From contig OY760226.1 in NCBI GenBank assembly GCA_963663395.1, positions 5,807,501 to 5,871,500 of the forward strand: 64,000 nt of DNA, in the 5' to 3' direction. Made by a program: the position numbers and the translations under genes. Position 1 is the first letter of the stretch. Each line of letters starts with the position of its first letter. Origin of the DNA: Azophilus sp963663395. GTDB taxonomy: Bacteria > Pseudomonadota > Gammaproteobacteria > Pseudomonadales > Azotimanducaceae. Shown piece after piece: positions 52,308 through 62,150 of this stretch. The notes beneath the pieces are model-generated. The model was not told the origin of the DNA, did not search any database, and was given only the letters and a program-made list of their open reading frames with translations.

Positions 52308-53640
52308 CTGGCGCGGCCTGACGCCCGCCAGGTGGTGCACTGCGCAGCCGCAAGGCCACCCACGTAAACTTCCAAAACGCAGCACGCTTCAGTTGCCCGT
52401 TCCCTGTCCGGTCGGTAACGGATGGCGTCCCATCGCTGCCCAGCTTGCTCAGGCCATTGGCATTGCGCTCAGTCGGGCGCTGCCCCTGTTTCGGCGACCA
52501 GGCCTTGCCTGCCGCCCAGTGCCGGCCCAAGGCGGCGCCGAGCAATCTTTCACTGGAGTACGCCGGAGATGAGCCTGCGTACGTCGACCCGGATGTACAG
52601 GCGCGACACCGCGTCCTCGCGACCGGCCATTCGACGATCGGTTGATTCAGACATCCCTGGCCCACAGTTCCACAGTTTAAGTGCCATCGGCGCATCGCCC
52701 GAACGGCTCCGGCGGGCGTACGTCGGAAACCGCCAAGTACCAGACCCGCGCCTGCTCCTCCGGATTGCGCCGCTGGACACATGCCTTTCGGTCTTGTCAT
52801 GGCGGGTCCGGAACGATCAAGTGGTCCGCCGCAACGTCGCAGCGAGACACCGCGCACCGCAATCCAAGCATGGCGCATCGGTCCTGTGCAGCCAAAGCCA
52901 AGGGGGCGCCAGGCACGGATGGCTTGAGCCACCCGTCCATCGTCCCGCAGATCGACATCCATCTCCAGAAGCAATCGCCGGTTGCGAGCGCAACCTCCAC
53001 ACCAGCCACTGCCTCGGCAGTCGAGTCTCGCAAACCGGCAATCATGATGATGACGCTCGGACGAACGATGCGTCCTCCACCACCGGCACAGGTTCACTCA
53101 TCGCATGACGTTGATCGATTCATCGAACTCCTGTGCAACCGTGTGTGGTCCGCCGGTGAACGGGCTCGCGCAAATCCTCCGTGGCGAGATCCGGGCCGGT
53201 GATCGGGACGTGGCGAAGATCCGCCGGTTCGTTTTCGAATTCCTCGTGCCTTCCAATCGTCGCAACGCCACGCTGTCGTTGAGCCGTGACGTGAACGCGC
53301 CGGCGCCCCGCCAATCGCGTGACCGGCGATGCGACCCAAGTTCTTTCCCCTCGCGCGAAGGCGCCGGGCGTTCGCGAAGGTGCCGGGCACCGTGGCTTTC
53401 CTCCACGCACGCAAAGGCGGGCGTGACCCTGTTCTCGATGTGACCAGCGAGGCGAGTGCCCCGGGGCTTCGTAGCGGAAACACCGAGCCCCGTACCGTCG
53501 GCGTCGTATCTGGACTGGGAGCCGCTCGCGCCCGCATCGGCGGGCCGCGCCGTTCGCAGCGCGCAAACGTCTGTGCCAACCCCGTCGCGCGACCGAAAAT
53601 CGTTGCTGGTGCGGGACCACACGCTACCCTGCCATCGGGC
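52308..53640. other. Long stretch without a supportable gene
   Basis: More than 1.3 kb with overlapping open frames on both strands of up to about 270 codons, none with a ribosome site, domain or consistent hydrophobicity. The tail of the upstream hydrolase and the end of the molybdenum hydroxylase define its borders. It may hold decayed genes that cannot be identified by eye. Confidence 0.4.
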
Positions 53641-55848
53641 TCACGCCCTGATCGGCAACGTCCGATGCCGCTTGCCGGTTGCCGCATACAGGGCATTCAC
53701 CAGCGCCGGCGCGACCGGGGGCACCCCCGGCTCCCCCACGCCAGCCGGGGGCCGGCCCTGGGCGGGGACCAGTTCGACTTTGGTGGCGGGTGCTTCGGCG
53801 ATCCGGAGCACGGGGTAATCGTGGAAATTGCTCTGCACGACCGCGCCGTCCTTCATGCCGATGTCGCCATACAACGCGAGCGACAGTCCGAACACCACCG
53901 CACCCTCCATCTGCGCGATGCAGGTGTCGGGGTTGACGTAGGTGCCGCAGTCCAGGACCACGTAGGCGTTCGACACCCGTGGCCGTCCGTTTACCCAGCT
54001 GGCTTCCAGCACAGTCGCCACGTACGATCGGAAGCTGTGATGGACGGCGAACCCGAGCCCCACGCCCGCCGGCCGTGGCCGATCCCAACCGGCGAGTTCC
54101 CGCACCCGCCGGATGACGTGGCGCAGGCGGCCGAAATCGAGTTCGTGCCCCTCGGGCGCCGGCATTCCGGGCTGCTGCAGCCTGCCGCTCGCCGGAAGCA
54201 GCGCGAGACGATGCTCGATGGGGTCGCGGCCCACCGCCGCGGCCATTTCGTCGGCGAACACGTTGGCCGAGAAGGCATGGAAGACGTTGCACACCGAGCG
54301 CAGCCACCCGATCCGTACTCCAGGGCGAATGCCGGCGAATTCCATGCGCTGGTTCTCTACCGGGTACGGGAGGTTGGAGAAGCCCTGTTCCAGTTCGAAG
54401 GGCGCGGGCGCTTCCGCCTGCGCGGCAAAGACCGACGTGATGGAAGGAAACGCCGAGCGTTGCAGCCATGCGGTGGGTATTCCTTCGTCGTCGATGACCG
54501 CCCGGTGGTACTGGGCACTCGCCGCGTGGAAGTAGTCGTGCCGGATGTCGTCTTCGCGCAGCCACTGCACGCGCACCGGGCGACCCAGACGCCTGGAAAG
54601 CTCGACCGCCTCCAGGGCAAAGTCCGGTTTCGATTTGCGTCCGAAAGCACCGCCGAGGAGCGTTGGCGTCACCTTGACCTTTCCGGGCTCGACGCCGAGA
54701 AAGCCGGCGATCAGTCCCCGCGCCGACTGCGGATCCTGCAGCGGCGCGTGCACGACGCAGCCGTTCTCGGAGACATCGGCCACGGCAACGGGTGGCTCCA
54801 GGGGCGCGTGGGCGAGGAACGGCGTCTCGTAGATGGCCGACAGTTCGGTGCCACCGCTTGCGAAGGCGCCATCGACGTCACCCTTGGCGGAACCCGGCAC
54901 CAGCGTGCCCGGTCGGCTTACCGCGCCGCGCAGGGACTTGCGCAGTTCGTCGCTGTCGAAGGCCCGGTTCGGGCTGCCCGTCCATTCGATCTCGAGGCCG
55001 CGTGCAAGCCGGATTGCGGTCCACGTGTCTTCGGCGAGCACGGCCACGCCGCCAAGGGGGGCGAACAGCGGGCCGGCGCTCGGTGCGGGAGGGAGGATTT
55101 CGATGCCAATGAACCCCGGCTCACTGTCCGGCGCATTCGCGATCGCATTGACGCCGCCGCCGAGCCACGGACAGCGGACCACCACCGCGGTCGCCATGTC
55201 GGGCACCCGATAGTCGGCACCGAACGTTCCCTGGCCGTGGACGATGTCCTCGGCATCGACATGAATCGCCGGCTTGCCGATATAGCGGTGCTCCGCCTCG
55301 GTCTTCTGCGGCGCACCCCGGGGCACCGGCAACCGCGCCGCGTCGGCTGCGAGTTCGCCGTAGTCGAGTCGGCGGCCGCTGGCGGCGTGCACGACCTCGT
55401 GGCTCTCGGCGCTCACCGTCTCGACATCGACGCGCCAGCGGCGGGCAGCGGCCTGGCGCAGCATGAGCCGCGCGGACGCGCCCGTCGCCCGTAGGCGGTC
55501 GTAGTTGAGCAGGATGCTCCTGGATCCGTCCGTGTTCTGGTCGCCGTATTTCGCGTCCCCCTCGGCCTGGACGACTTCGACGCGGGACCAGTCGGCGTCC
55601 AGTTCGTCGGCAACCACCTGCGCGATTGCGGTCCGGATGCCCTGCCCCATTTCGGAACGGTGGGCTGTCACCCGCACCGTGCCGTCACCGTCGATGGCCA
55701 GGAACAGGCTGGGTTCGAAGGTCGTGGCGACGTTCGCCTGAGGGAGCGCGCTGCGGGCGGGCAGACAGGCTCCAAGCACCAGAACACCGGAAACGGAGAG
55801 AAAGCGCCGGCGCGAGATGTCCGGGGAAAGGTTCGTGATGGGGTTCAT
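53641..55848 (-). CDS. Molybdopterin-dependent oxidoreductase large subunit (xanthine dehydrogenase family, IorB-like)
   Basis: 735 residues. A twin-arginine signal SRRRFLSVSGVLVLG exports it folded. It has the molybdenum-cofactor blocks of the IorB/aldehyde-oxidase group: MGQGIRTAIAQVVADELDAD, GDQNTDGSRSI (about 107-117), GGAFGRKSKPDF, and near the end GVGEPGVPPVAPALVNA with the catalytic glutamate of the GxGE type. It hydroxylates an N-heterocycle or aldehyde in the periplasm, passing electrons to the [2Fe-2S] subunit encoded just upstream. The ATG overlaps that gene's stop by 4 bp. No FAD subunit is nearby, as is usual for IorAB-type enzymes. The substrate is unknown. Confidence 0.9.
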   Translation of the reverse strand: MNPITNLSPDISRRRFLSVSGVLVLGACLPARSALPQANVATTFEPSLFLAIDGDGTVRVTAHRSEMGQGIRTAIAQVVADELDADWSRVEVVQAEGDAKYGDQNTDGSRSILLNYDRLRATGASARLMLRQAAARRWRVDVETVSAESHEVVHAASGRRLDYGELAADAARLPVPRGAPQKTEAEHRYIGKPAIHVDAEDIVHGQGTFGADYRVPDMATAVVVRCPWLGGGVNAIANAPDSEPGFIGIEILPPAPSAGPLFAPLGGVAVLAEDTWTAIRLARGLEIEWTGSPNRAFDSDELRKSLRGAVSRPGTLVPGSAKGDVDGAFASGGTELSAIYETPFLAHAPLEPPVAVADVSENGCVVHAPLQDPQSARGLIAGFLGVEPGKVKVTPTLLGGAFGRKSKPDFALEAVELSRRLGRPVRVQWLREDDIRHDYFHAASAQYHRAVIDDEGIPTAWLQRSAFPSITSVFAAQAEAPAPFELEQGFSNLPYPVENQRMEFAGIRPGVRIGWLRSVCNVFHAFSANVFADEMAAAVGRDPIEHRLALLPASGRLQQPGMPAPEGHELDFGRLRHVIRRVRELAGWDRPRPAGVGLGFAVHHSFRSYVATVLEASWVNGRPRVSNAYVVLDCGTYVNPDTCIAQMEGAVVFGLSLALYGDIGMKDGAVVQSNFHDYPVLRIAEAPATKVELVPAQGRPPAGVGEPGVPPVAPALVNALYAATGKRHRTLPIRA

Positions 55849-56318
55849 TCGCCGGACCCTCCCCCGTTGCGTTGCGCGGCCGCTTCTTGGATGGCCGCGC
55901 GGATACGCACGTAGGTTCCGCAGCGGCAGATGTTGCCCGCCATGGCCGCATCGATGTCCCCCTCACTCGGGTCCGGGTTCGCGTCGAGCAGCGCGGCCGC
56001 CGACATCAGCTGCCCGGCCTGGCAGTAGCCGCATTGCGCGACGTTCCCGCCGATCCAGGTCTCGACCAGTTTCGGGTGACGCGCCTTAAGCGACTCGATG
56101 GTGCCAATGCGCTTGCCATTGAGGTCGGCCACGGACAGCTGACACGATCTGACGGCGCTGCCGTTCACATGGACCGTGCAGGCGCCGCAGTAACCGCCGC
56201 CGCAACCGTACTTCGTGCCGGTCAGTCCGAGATGATCGCGCAACACCCACAGAAGCGGGGTGTCGGGCGGGACACCGACGTCGACCGGCGCTCCGTTCAC
56301 TTCGAGCCTGTATCCCAT
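55845..56318 (-). CDS. [2Fe-2S] subunit of the molybdenum hydroxylase (IorA-like)
   Basis: A 157-residue product from the ATG at 56318 (MGYRLEVNGAPVDV). A longer frame has no signal. The first cluster site is YGCGGGYCGACTVHVNG plus a later cysteine. The second is CGYCQAGQ with CRCGTY, the fingerprint of the small subunits of xanthine dehydrogenase-type enzymes. It carries electrons from the molybdenum site to an outside acceptor, probably a cytochrome c. It is the first gene of the two-gene unit, with a 4-bp overlap to the large subunit. Confidence 0.93.
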   Translation of the reverse strand: MGYRLEVNGAPVDVGVPPDTPLLWVLRDHLGLTGTKYGCGGGYCGACTVHVNGSAVRSCQLSVADLNGKRIGTIESLKARHPKLVETWIGGNVAQCGYCQAGQLMSAAALLDANPDPSEGDIDAAMAGNICRCGTYVRIRAAIQEAAAQRNGGGSGE

Positions 56319-56801
56319 GCGAGTCCGACCAGAGGTTGCCGACGAAGAAGTAACTCTACTTCGCGAGGTCACCAGGAGCAACGGAAGCGGCAGGAATCGG
56401 GCCGGCACCGCACCGGTGAACAGCCGGTCGGTACGCGCGCGATGCCCGCGAAAACGCCCGGCTCAGGCGGCCGCCGACGGGCAAGATTCGCGACCTGCAC
56501 CCGCACCCAGAGGGGCTGCGCCGGTTATCCAGTCGCCTCGCCTCCAATCTCCTGCGTGACTTTCGTGCGTCCCGACCAGACGCCGCCGGCACCCAGCCAT
56601 GTGGCTGCGAACGTTGGCATTCGAGTCGCGACCGGGGTGCCGGGCGCCTGAACCCCGTCGACGGATGTTCGTTCATCCGCCCTGACGGAGACGTCACACC
56701 CGGTGGCGGCAATCCCCCGGCCACCGTAACATCGCCTGTCAGGCGGGCCGGCAACCGTCGAAGGCGCCGACCCCTCACCGAGGATTCAAGGCGGGAAATC
56801 G
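56319..56801. other. Divergent intergenic region
   Basis: About 480 bases between the minus-strand molybdenum hydroxylase unit and the plus-strand acyl-CoA dehydrogenase. It must hold the promoters for both. Open frames on both strands lack protein character. Nothing else was recognised. Confidence 0.4.
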
Positions 56802-57998
56802 ATGTCAGACACCGCACACATGACCGAAGAGCGCCGGATGATGCAGGACTCCGCACGGCAGTTCGTGGCTCGCGAAGTGCTCCCCGTCGCCAACGAACTG
56901 GATCCCGAGCAGGCCGACATCCCCATGGAACTGCGCCGCAAGATGGCCGACATGGGCTACTTCGGCATACGCATACCGGCGGAGTACGGCGGTCTCGGAC
57001 TCGGCGTGCTCGAATACGCGATCGTCTCGGAGGAACTTGCGCGGGGCTGGATGAGCTGCGCCAGCATCATCGCCCGCGCCGGCAGCCTGATGCACATGGT
57101 CAACTGGCCGCTCGACAAGCGCATCGAGTTGACCCGCAGGGCCGCGGCGGGCGACTACCTCGTGGCGGCGGCGCTCTCCGAGCCGGAGGCGGGATCCGAC
57201 CTCTACGGCGGCATCCGCACCCGCGCCGTCCTCGACGGCGACGAGTGGGTGATTACCGGAAACAAGTACTGGTGCACGTTCGCCGACGGCGCCGATCTCA
57301 TCAACGTCCTGTGCCGTGTCGAGGGCGCGCCGGGGTCCGGCATCCGTACCATCGCCGTCGAGAAGCCGCGCGGCGAGTTGCCCGAGAACTGCTCGGGCAA
57401 CCCGATTCCGAAAATCGGCTACTTTGGCTGGAAGACCTTCGAACTCCGGTTCGAAGGTGTCCGGGCGCCGAAGGAGAACATGGTCGGACCGCTGCCGGAG
57501 GCCGCAACGCCGTCCGGCGGCGGCGTGGCCCGAGGATCGGCGGGACAGCTCGCGGCGCTGTCCGTCCCGCGCGTACACACGGCCGCTCGGTCGATCGGCC
57601 TTGCCCGGGGCGCACTGGAGGATGCCATCGCCTATTCGAGGCAACGGGTGCAGTTCGGCCGGCCCATATCGGACTTCCAGGAGACGCGCTTCAAGATCGC
57701 CCGCATGGCCTCGGAGATCGAGGCCGCGCGTCAACTGATGTACCACGTCGCTGCCGAGATCGACGCAGGCCGCGGCTCGGACAAGGACGCGTCGATGGTC
57801 AAGTGGTTCGCGAGCGAAATGGCGGAGCGCGTCACTTCGAATGCGCTGCAGATCTTCGGCGGGGCGGGGTACACGAAGCTTTATCCCGTCGAGCGCTACT
57901 GGCGGGACGCGCGCCTGACCAAGATCTTCGAGGGCACCTCGGAGATTCAACTGCGCATCGTGTCCGACCACCTGTTGGGCAAACCCGCCGGGCGGTAG
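56802..57998 (+). CDS. Acyl-CoA dehydrogenase
   Basis: A 398-residue FAD flavoenzyme that puts a 2,3-double bond into an acyl-CoA. Family blocks are MGYFGIRIPAEYGGLGLG, LSEPEAGSD (substrate/FAD), ITGNKYWCTFADGAD, QRVQFGRPISDFQ and the closing FEGTSEIQLRIVSDHLLGK. E377 is the usual catalytic base position of the FEG(T/S) motif. The length fits (380-400). It lies next to a CoA-transferase, a CoA-ester lyase and two hydratases on the other strand, so a role in the same pathway is likely. The chain type of the substrate cannot be read. Confidence 0.95.
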   Translation: MSDTAHMTEERRMMQDSARQFVAREVLPVANELDPEQADIPMELRRKMADMGYFGIRIPAEYGGLGLGVLEYAIVSEELARGWMSCASIIARAGSLMHMVNWPLDKRIELTRRAAAGDYLVAAALSEPEAGSDLYGGIRTRAVLDGDEWVITGNKYWCTFADGADLINVLCRVEGAPGSGIRTIAVEKPRGELPENCSGNPIPKIGYFGWKTFELRFEGVRAPKENMVGPLPEAATPSGGGVARGSAGQLAALSVPRVHTAARSIGLARGALEDAIAYSRQRVQFGRPISDFQETRFKIARMASEIEAARQLMYHVAAEIDAGRGSDKDASMVKWFASEMAERVTSNALQIFGGAGYTKLYPVERYWRDARLTKIFEGTSEIQLRIVSDHLLGKPAGR

Positions 57999-58007
57999 GC
58001 AGCCGCG

Positions 58008-59216
58008 TCAGCGCCTGCGTACCCCGAATTGCCTGAGTATCTCTTCGGTGTGCTCGCCGAGCAGCGGCGGGCGACGGTGGAAGCCGCCGGGCGTCTCGGT
58101 GAACTTGATCGGGCTGCCCACGATAGCGACCTTGGGGTTGTCCCCGGGAATCTCGAACTCCGTGATCATGTCGCGGACGGCGACGTGGGGGTCGGCGAAG
58201 ATGTCGGCGGCCCGGTTTACGGGCCCGCACGGCAGGTGCGGTGCCAGCCGCTCGACGATCTCCGCGCGGGTCAGCGTCCCTGTCCAGGCATTGATCTCGC
58301 CCTCGACGAACACCTGGTTCTCCCGGCGCACGAACGTGTTGCGGGTGCGGGGGTCGTCGATCAGATCCCCTCGCTCCATGATCTCGCAGAGGGCGTTCCA
58401 GTGCTTGGGACCCGGGGCGGCGATGGCGACGGCGCCGTCCTTCGCCCGGAAGAGCCCGAAGGGCATGAGGTTCGGGTGGTGGACTCCCCGCGCGCCCAGT
58501 TCCGTCCGATCGAAACCGTAGTTGCACACGATCGTCTCCGACATGGCCAGCACGGCGTCGTACATCGCGACGTCGAGGAACTGCCCGACCCCCGTCTCCT
58601 TCGCGTTTGCGACCGCCGACACCAGACCGAGGGCCATCAGCGTGCCCGGGAAGATGTCGCCGACACTGGCGCCCGCCGGTACGCCACGGCCCCCTTCGGG
58701 CCCGGTGATGTGTACGTGCCCGCCCATGCTCTGCGCAACGACGTCGTACGCTGGGCGGTCCACGTACGGACTCTCGCCGGTACGTCGGTCGCCGAAGCCC
58801 CGGATGCAGGCGTAGACGATCTTCGGATTACGCGCGCGAACGGTCTCGTAGCCGACGCCGAGGCGGTCCATCACACCGTCGCGCATGTTCTCGACGAGCG
58901 CGTCCGCCCGCTCGCACAGCGCGAGCAGCACGTCCCGGTCCGCGGCGTCCTTCAGGTCCAGCACGATGCTGCGCTTGTTGCGGTTGATGCTCGCAAAATA
59001 CCCGCCGAAGTCGACGCCGCCGGTTTGCTCCGCGCCCGGCGGAGCCGAGTCCGGCACCCGGGGCGGCGCGCGGCGGCTGGCGTCGCCCCCGGGCGGCTCG
59101 ACCTTGATGACGTCCGCTCCGAGATCGGCCAGGAGCGCCGTGCCGTACGGGCCGGCAAGCGCCATCGTGCAGTCGATGACGGTCAGGTGGCGCAGCGGCC
59201 CCGTGCGCTCATCCAC
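58008..59216 (-). CDS. CaiB/BaiF (class III) CoA-transferase
   Basis: 402 residues. The GTG at 59216 is taken as the start, since the conserved LRHLTVIDCTMALAGPYGTA begins eight residues later. Other marks are LGADVIKVEPPGG, NRNKRSIVLDLKDAADRDVL, DALVENMRDGVMDRLG, and the candidate nucleophile D187 in ASVGDIFPG. It moves CoA from one acid to another, or within one as in mesaconyl-CoA C1-C4 transferase. The place beside a CoA-ester lyase and hydratases suggests the latter type (inference). It ends 10 bases after the convergent acyl-CoA dehydrogenase. Confidence 0.9.
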   Translation of the reverse strand: MDERTGPLRHLTVIDCTMALAGPYGTALLADLGADVIKVEPPGGDASRRAPPRVPDSAPPGAEQTGGVDFGGYFASINRNKRSIVLDLKDAADRDVLLALCERADALVENMRDGVMDRLGVGYETVRARNPKIVYACIRGFGDRRTGESPYVDRPAYDVVAQSMGGHVHITGPEGGRGVPAGASVGDIFPGTLMALGLVSAVANAKETGVGQFLDVAMYDAVLAMSETIVCNYGFDRTELGARGVHHPNLMPFGLFRAKDGAVAIAAPGPKHWNALCEIMERGDLIDDPRTRNTFVRRENQVFVEGEINAWTGTLTRAEIVERLAPHLPCGPVNRAADIFADPHVAVRDMITEFEIPGDNPKVAIVGSPIKFTETPGGFHRRPPLLGEHTEEILRQFGVRRR

Positions 59217-59224
59217 GGTTGGCG

Positions 59225-60130
59225 CCCGCCATCGGACAAACAACCCCGGCCACCTCGTCCACCGCCTTGAGCGGGAGAGCCCGTTTCCCCGGCCTGTCGG
59301 CGCAGCCCACCGGCGCGCCGCCCGCGAACGCCGCAAACCTGGCCGGCGGCAGTTTCACCCGGCGGTCCAGGTCCGCCCTGGGCCGGCCGGCATCGTCAGT
59401 CCCGTGCAGCGCCATCGCGGCAGTCCCGTTCAGGCTGATCCCGGCCCCGGGGGCCGTCTGCGGCCAGTCGAGTCCGCACGCGTCGAGAGTCTCGGGGTTC
59501 ACCGTCAGGACAGGCAGCTCGACCTCGTCGGCGCGAGCGCCCATCATCGCCTTGCGTACACTGTCGATGGCGCAATGCGTGCGGTCGCAGGCCACCGTGC
59601 GTGCAACAGCGTACCCCGAGGCCTGCGGACGGTGCGCCCATTTCGGCTGCCACGCCGAACACGCCCGTCGCGGACGCGGTGTGTCTGCCGTGCCATCGGA
59701 CGTCCGGCCCGAACGCCGCCTGTACGCGACTCCCGGCTTCGACACATCCCAAAAGCGCGGCCAGTTCGTCGCGGTCACCGATGCGGCGTACTTCCGCACG
59801 GCAAGGACCGCGGACAGCACCGGGGCGGTCGTATGCCCGACGATGGCCGTGTCGTCGTCCGGCACGTTTCCCGCTGTACCGTTGATCAGCGCGCCGCGGA
59901 CGACGCACGCTCGCGGACGCGACCCGAACAGTGATACCGCGCCTTCGGAAGCGGCGAGCTCGTCCCTCAGCCTGCCCAAAGGGGTTCCCGGCTGCCCGCC
60001 AGGGCGCACCTGGGCCACTCCACGACGCAGTACGTGGCCATGGCGCGCCTCCTCCGGACTGTCATCGAGACGCAGTTCGCCGAGGCGGTCCCAACGGTGG
60101 GCCGCGACCGGCAATAGCGGATTCGATGTT
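59225..60130 (-). pseudogene. MmgE/PrpD family pseudogene
   Basis: Minus strand. Three parts of one MmgE/PrpD (2-methylcitrate dehydratase-like) protein are visible but in two frames. The N-terminal part has LGELRLDD, ALINGTAGNVPDDDTAIVGH and TTAPVLSAVLAV. After a frameshift near 59790 the next part reads AGSRVQAAFGPDVRWHGRHT and ASATGVFGVAAEMG. It then returns to the first frame for SVRKAMMGARADEVELPVLT, ending near LDRRVKLPPARFAAF. At least two frameshifts and losses inside make it dead. It sits inside the CoA catabolic cluster in the same direction as its neighbours, so it was probably part of it. Confidence 0.75.
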
Positions 60131-60202
60131 GCACTGCCCAAAACGTCATGCCTCCCTGTGCGCCGAGGCCCACCCAAGTCAGACCGCCGGTCTTTCCGCA
60201 GG

Positions 60203-61129
60203 TCAGAGTTCGTAGAGTTCCGCAAGGTCCAGCAGGTTGGCGACGTTGCGCACCGTCGCCGCGTCGGCGAACGTGCCTTCGATCATGACGGCGCCTTCGC
60301 CTCTCGCCTCGGCCTCCCGGTAGGCATCGGTCAGGCGCCGCGCCTGCGCGACGCGGTCGAGATCGGGAGTGAATATCTCCTGCGCGTGTTCGATCTGGCT
60401 CGGGTGCAGCGCCCACTTGCCGACCATGCCGAGGGCACGCGCCTGCAGGCACGAGATGCGATAAGCCTCGGTGTTGCGGATCGCGCCGAACGGGCCGTCG
60501 ATGGCGTCGATCCCGCGCGCCCTTGCGGTCATGGCCACCCGAAACTTGGCATAATGGAAGATATCCCCCGGATAGCCGTTCTCCCCGGACATGAGCGTCA
60601 TGTCCATGCCCTGGCTGGCCGTGTAGTCGCCCATGCCGAAGATCATCGCCTCCAGCCGTGGCGTGCTGTTCGCGATCTCCTCGATGTTCTGCAACCCCAG
60701 CGTCTCCTCGATCAGGAGTTCGAGACCGATCTTCTTGCCGAGGCCCAGGTCCAGTTCGAGCTGGTGCAGCAGCTTGTCCACGAACAGGACGTCGGCCGCA
60801 TCGTAGGGTTTGGGGATCATGATGACGTCGAGGTTCTCCCGCGCGCCTTCGACGACGGCGATCACGTCGCCATGGCACCAACGCGTGCCGGTGTCGTTGA
60901 TGCGTACGCAACGCACCGTCCTCCCCCAGTCGAGCTCGTTGAACGCATCGACGATGTTGCGCCGCGCGCCGACCTTCTGGTTCGGGGCGCACGCGTCCTC
61001 GAGGTCCAGAAAGACATGGTCCGCGGCGCTTGCCGCCGCCTTCTCGATCATCCTCGGGTTGCTGGCGGGTACGGACAGCTGGCAACGTCGCCGCCGTCTC
61101 GGCTGGCCGTGTCTGTTGAGCATCGTCAC
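60203..61129 (-). CDS. HpcH/HpaI aldolase / citrate lyase beta-like CoA-ester lyase (Mcl-like)
   Basis: A 308-residue TIM-barrel lyase. The GTG at 61129 follows AAGGAG with a 9-nt spacer. Key blocks are RRCQLSVPASNPRMIEKAAA, DHVFLDLEDACAPNQK (a metal ligand and CoA pocket), IMIPKPYDAAD, MIFGMGDYTASQGMDM, and GKWALHPSQIEHAQE, all typical of malyl-CoA/beta-methylmalyl-CoA lyases. It cleaves or forms a C-C bond in a malyl-type CoA ester, giving glyoxylate and an acyl-CoA. It lies 12 nt after a MaoC hydratase gene, so both are on one message. The exact substrate is inferred only from context. Confidence 0.9.
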   Translation of the reverse strand: MTMLNRHGQPRRRRRCQLSVPASNPRMIEKAAASAADHVFLDLEDACAPNQKVGARRNIVDAFNELDWGRTVRCVRINDTGTRWCHGDVIAVVEGARENLDVIMIPKPYDAADVLFVDKLLHQLELDLGLGKKIGLELLIEETLGLQNIEEIANSTPRLEAMIFGMGDYTASQGMDMTLMSGENGYPGDIFHYAKFRVAMTARARGIDAIDGPFGAIRNTEAYRISCLQARALGMVGKWALHPSQIEHAQEIFTPDLDRVAQARRLTDAYREAEARGEGAVMIEGTFADAATVRNVANLLDLAELYEL

Positions 61130-61141
61130 CTGAACGTCTCC

Positions 61142-61624
61142 TTACCGGTCGAGCCAGTGGCTCTTCCGCTTGATGAGCGCGGAGCGCTCGACCTCGACAA
61201 CCAGTTCACGGTTCTGGTTGACGCCCCAGTGCCTGAACACCACGATCCCGGCGTCTTCCCGGTCGCTGTCGCGCTTCTCGACCACACGCGAGTAGGCGTA
61301 CAGCGTGTCGCCGTGAAACACCATGGTCCTGAGGCGGATCCCGTCGAGGGACAGTTCCGCGAGCGCGTTCTCCACGGTGTCCTGGGAGGCGAGTCCCAGC
61401 ACGATGGAGAAGTTCACCCCGCCGTAGCAGAGGATCCTCCCGACCGCCGTTTTCGCCATCCGGTCCGCGTTGAAGTGGCCCTGGGCCGTGTTCATGACCA
61501 TGTTCGTGATGTTGACGTTTTCCAGCTCGGTGACGGTCTTGCCGCGGGCGTGCCGGATCGTCTGGCCAACCTCGAAGTCCTCGAAGTAGTTGTCCGGGCT
61601 GGTGAGATCCGCGAGCCTACCCAT
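61142..61624 (-). CDS. MaoC family dehydratase (mesaconyl-CoA hydratase-like)
   Basis: A 160-residue hotdog-fold hydratase. The opening YFEDFEVGQTIRHARGKTVT and the block MNTAQGHFNADRMAKT are of the type seen in mesaconyl-CoA and beta-methylmalyl-CoA hydratases. Later VFHGDTLYAYSRVVEKRDSD gives the usual GDxL strand. It adds or removes water across a 2,3-enoyl-CoA. The gene overlaps the upstream MaoC gene by 8 bp and lies 12 nt before the lyase gene, so the three form an operon with the pair acting perhaps as a heterodimer or double hotdog. Confidence 0.9.
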   Translation of the reverse strand: MGRLADLTSPDNYFEDFEVGQTIRHARGKTVTELENVNITNMVMNTAQGHFNADRMAKTAVGRILCYGGVNFSIVLGLASQDTVENALAELSLDGIRLRTMVFHGDTLYAYSRVVEKRDSDREDAGIVVFRHWGVNQNRELVVEVERSALIKRKSHWLDR

Positions 61625-62150
61625 CGCGTGCCTCCTTCGGCAGGCCCGGCGCGCCCCTCCCGCCGCTCCAGATCGCCAGGTTCGAACGGCGGAACGCGAC
61701 GACCTTGCGCCCGTGCTGATTGAATCCCTCGTTGCGCCAGGTCACCACGCCGCGGCCCGTCGCCGACCGGGACTCGCGCTTCGCCTCGGTCGTGGACCGG
61801 GCCGTGAGCGTGTCGCCGGGATAGACGGGTTCGAGATACTCGACGCCGTCGACGCCGAGGAACGGCCCGCCGAGTGCCTCCGAGCAGACCTCGACGGTCA
61901 GTCCGAGGACGACGTTGAGCACGAGCTGGGGATTCACCACGATGTCCGGATGTCCGAGCGTTCTCGCGTACTCGCGGTTGAAGTACAGCGGGTTGTAAGC
62001 CAGCGTCAGGTGGCAGAACTGGATCGCGTCGGCTTCGGTGATGGTGCGGCCCCAGTGATGACGGATGACCTCGCCAACCTCGAAGTCGTGATAGCCCCGC
62101 CCGCGGCTGCGCACCACCGCGCTTTCCAGCATTTCCTCGAACTCGCTCAT
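61617..62150 (-). CDS. MaoC family dehydratase (second copy)
   Basis: A 177-residue product. The ATG at 62150 is used, with GTG two codons upstream as an alternative. It has DFEVGEVIRHHWGRTITEAD, then LAYNPLYFNREYARTLGHPD with the N-P-L-(Y/H) substrate strand, and VYPGDTLTARSTTEAKRESR. It is a paralogue of the downstream hydratase, with which it overlaps by 8 bp. First gene of the minus-strand catabolic operon. Divergent from the cytochrome P450, with about 185 bp between them for control of both. Confidence 0.9.
   Translation of the reverse strand: MSEFEEMLESAVVRSRGRGYHDFEVGEVIRHHWGRTITEADAIQFCHLTLAYNPLYFNREYARTLGHPDIVVNPQLVLNVVLGLTVEVCSEALGGPFLGVDGVEYLEPVYPGDTLTARSTTEAKRESRSATGRGVVTWRNEGFNQHGRKVVAFRRSNLAIWSGGRGAPGLPKEARDG

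Noticed and set aside
52308..53640. Possible genes on either strand of up to about 270 codons
   Set aside because: No start signal, domain or hydrophobic pattern supports any of them, and they contradict each other.
53329..55494. A 721-codon plus-strand open frame
   Set aside because: Antisense to the molybdenum hydroxylase large subunit, whose Tat signal, cofactor motifs and 4-bp overlap with the small subunit are decisive.
59219..61723. An 834-codon plus-strand open frame
   Set aside because: Antisense to the PrpD remnant, the CoA-ester lyase and a MaoC gene. Its sequence has no domain and is rich in R, H and D.
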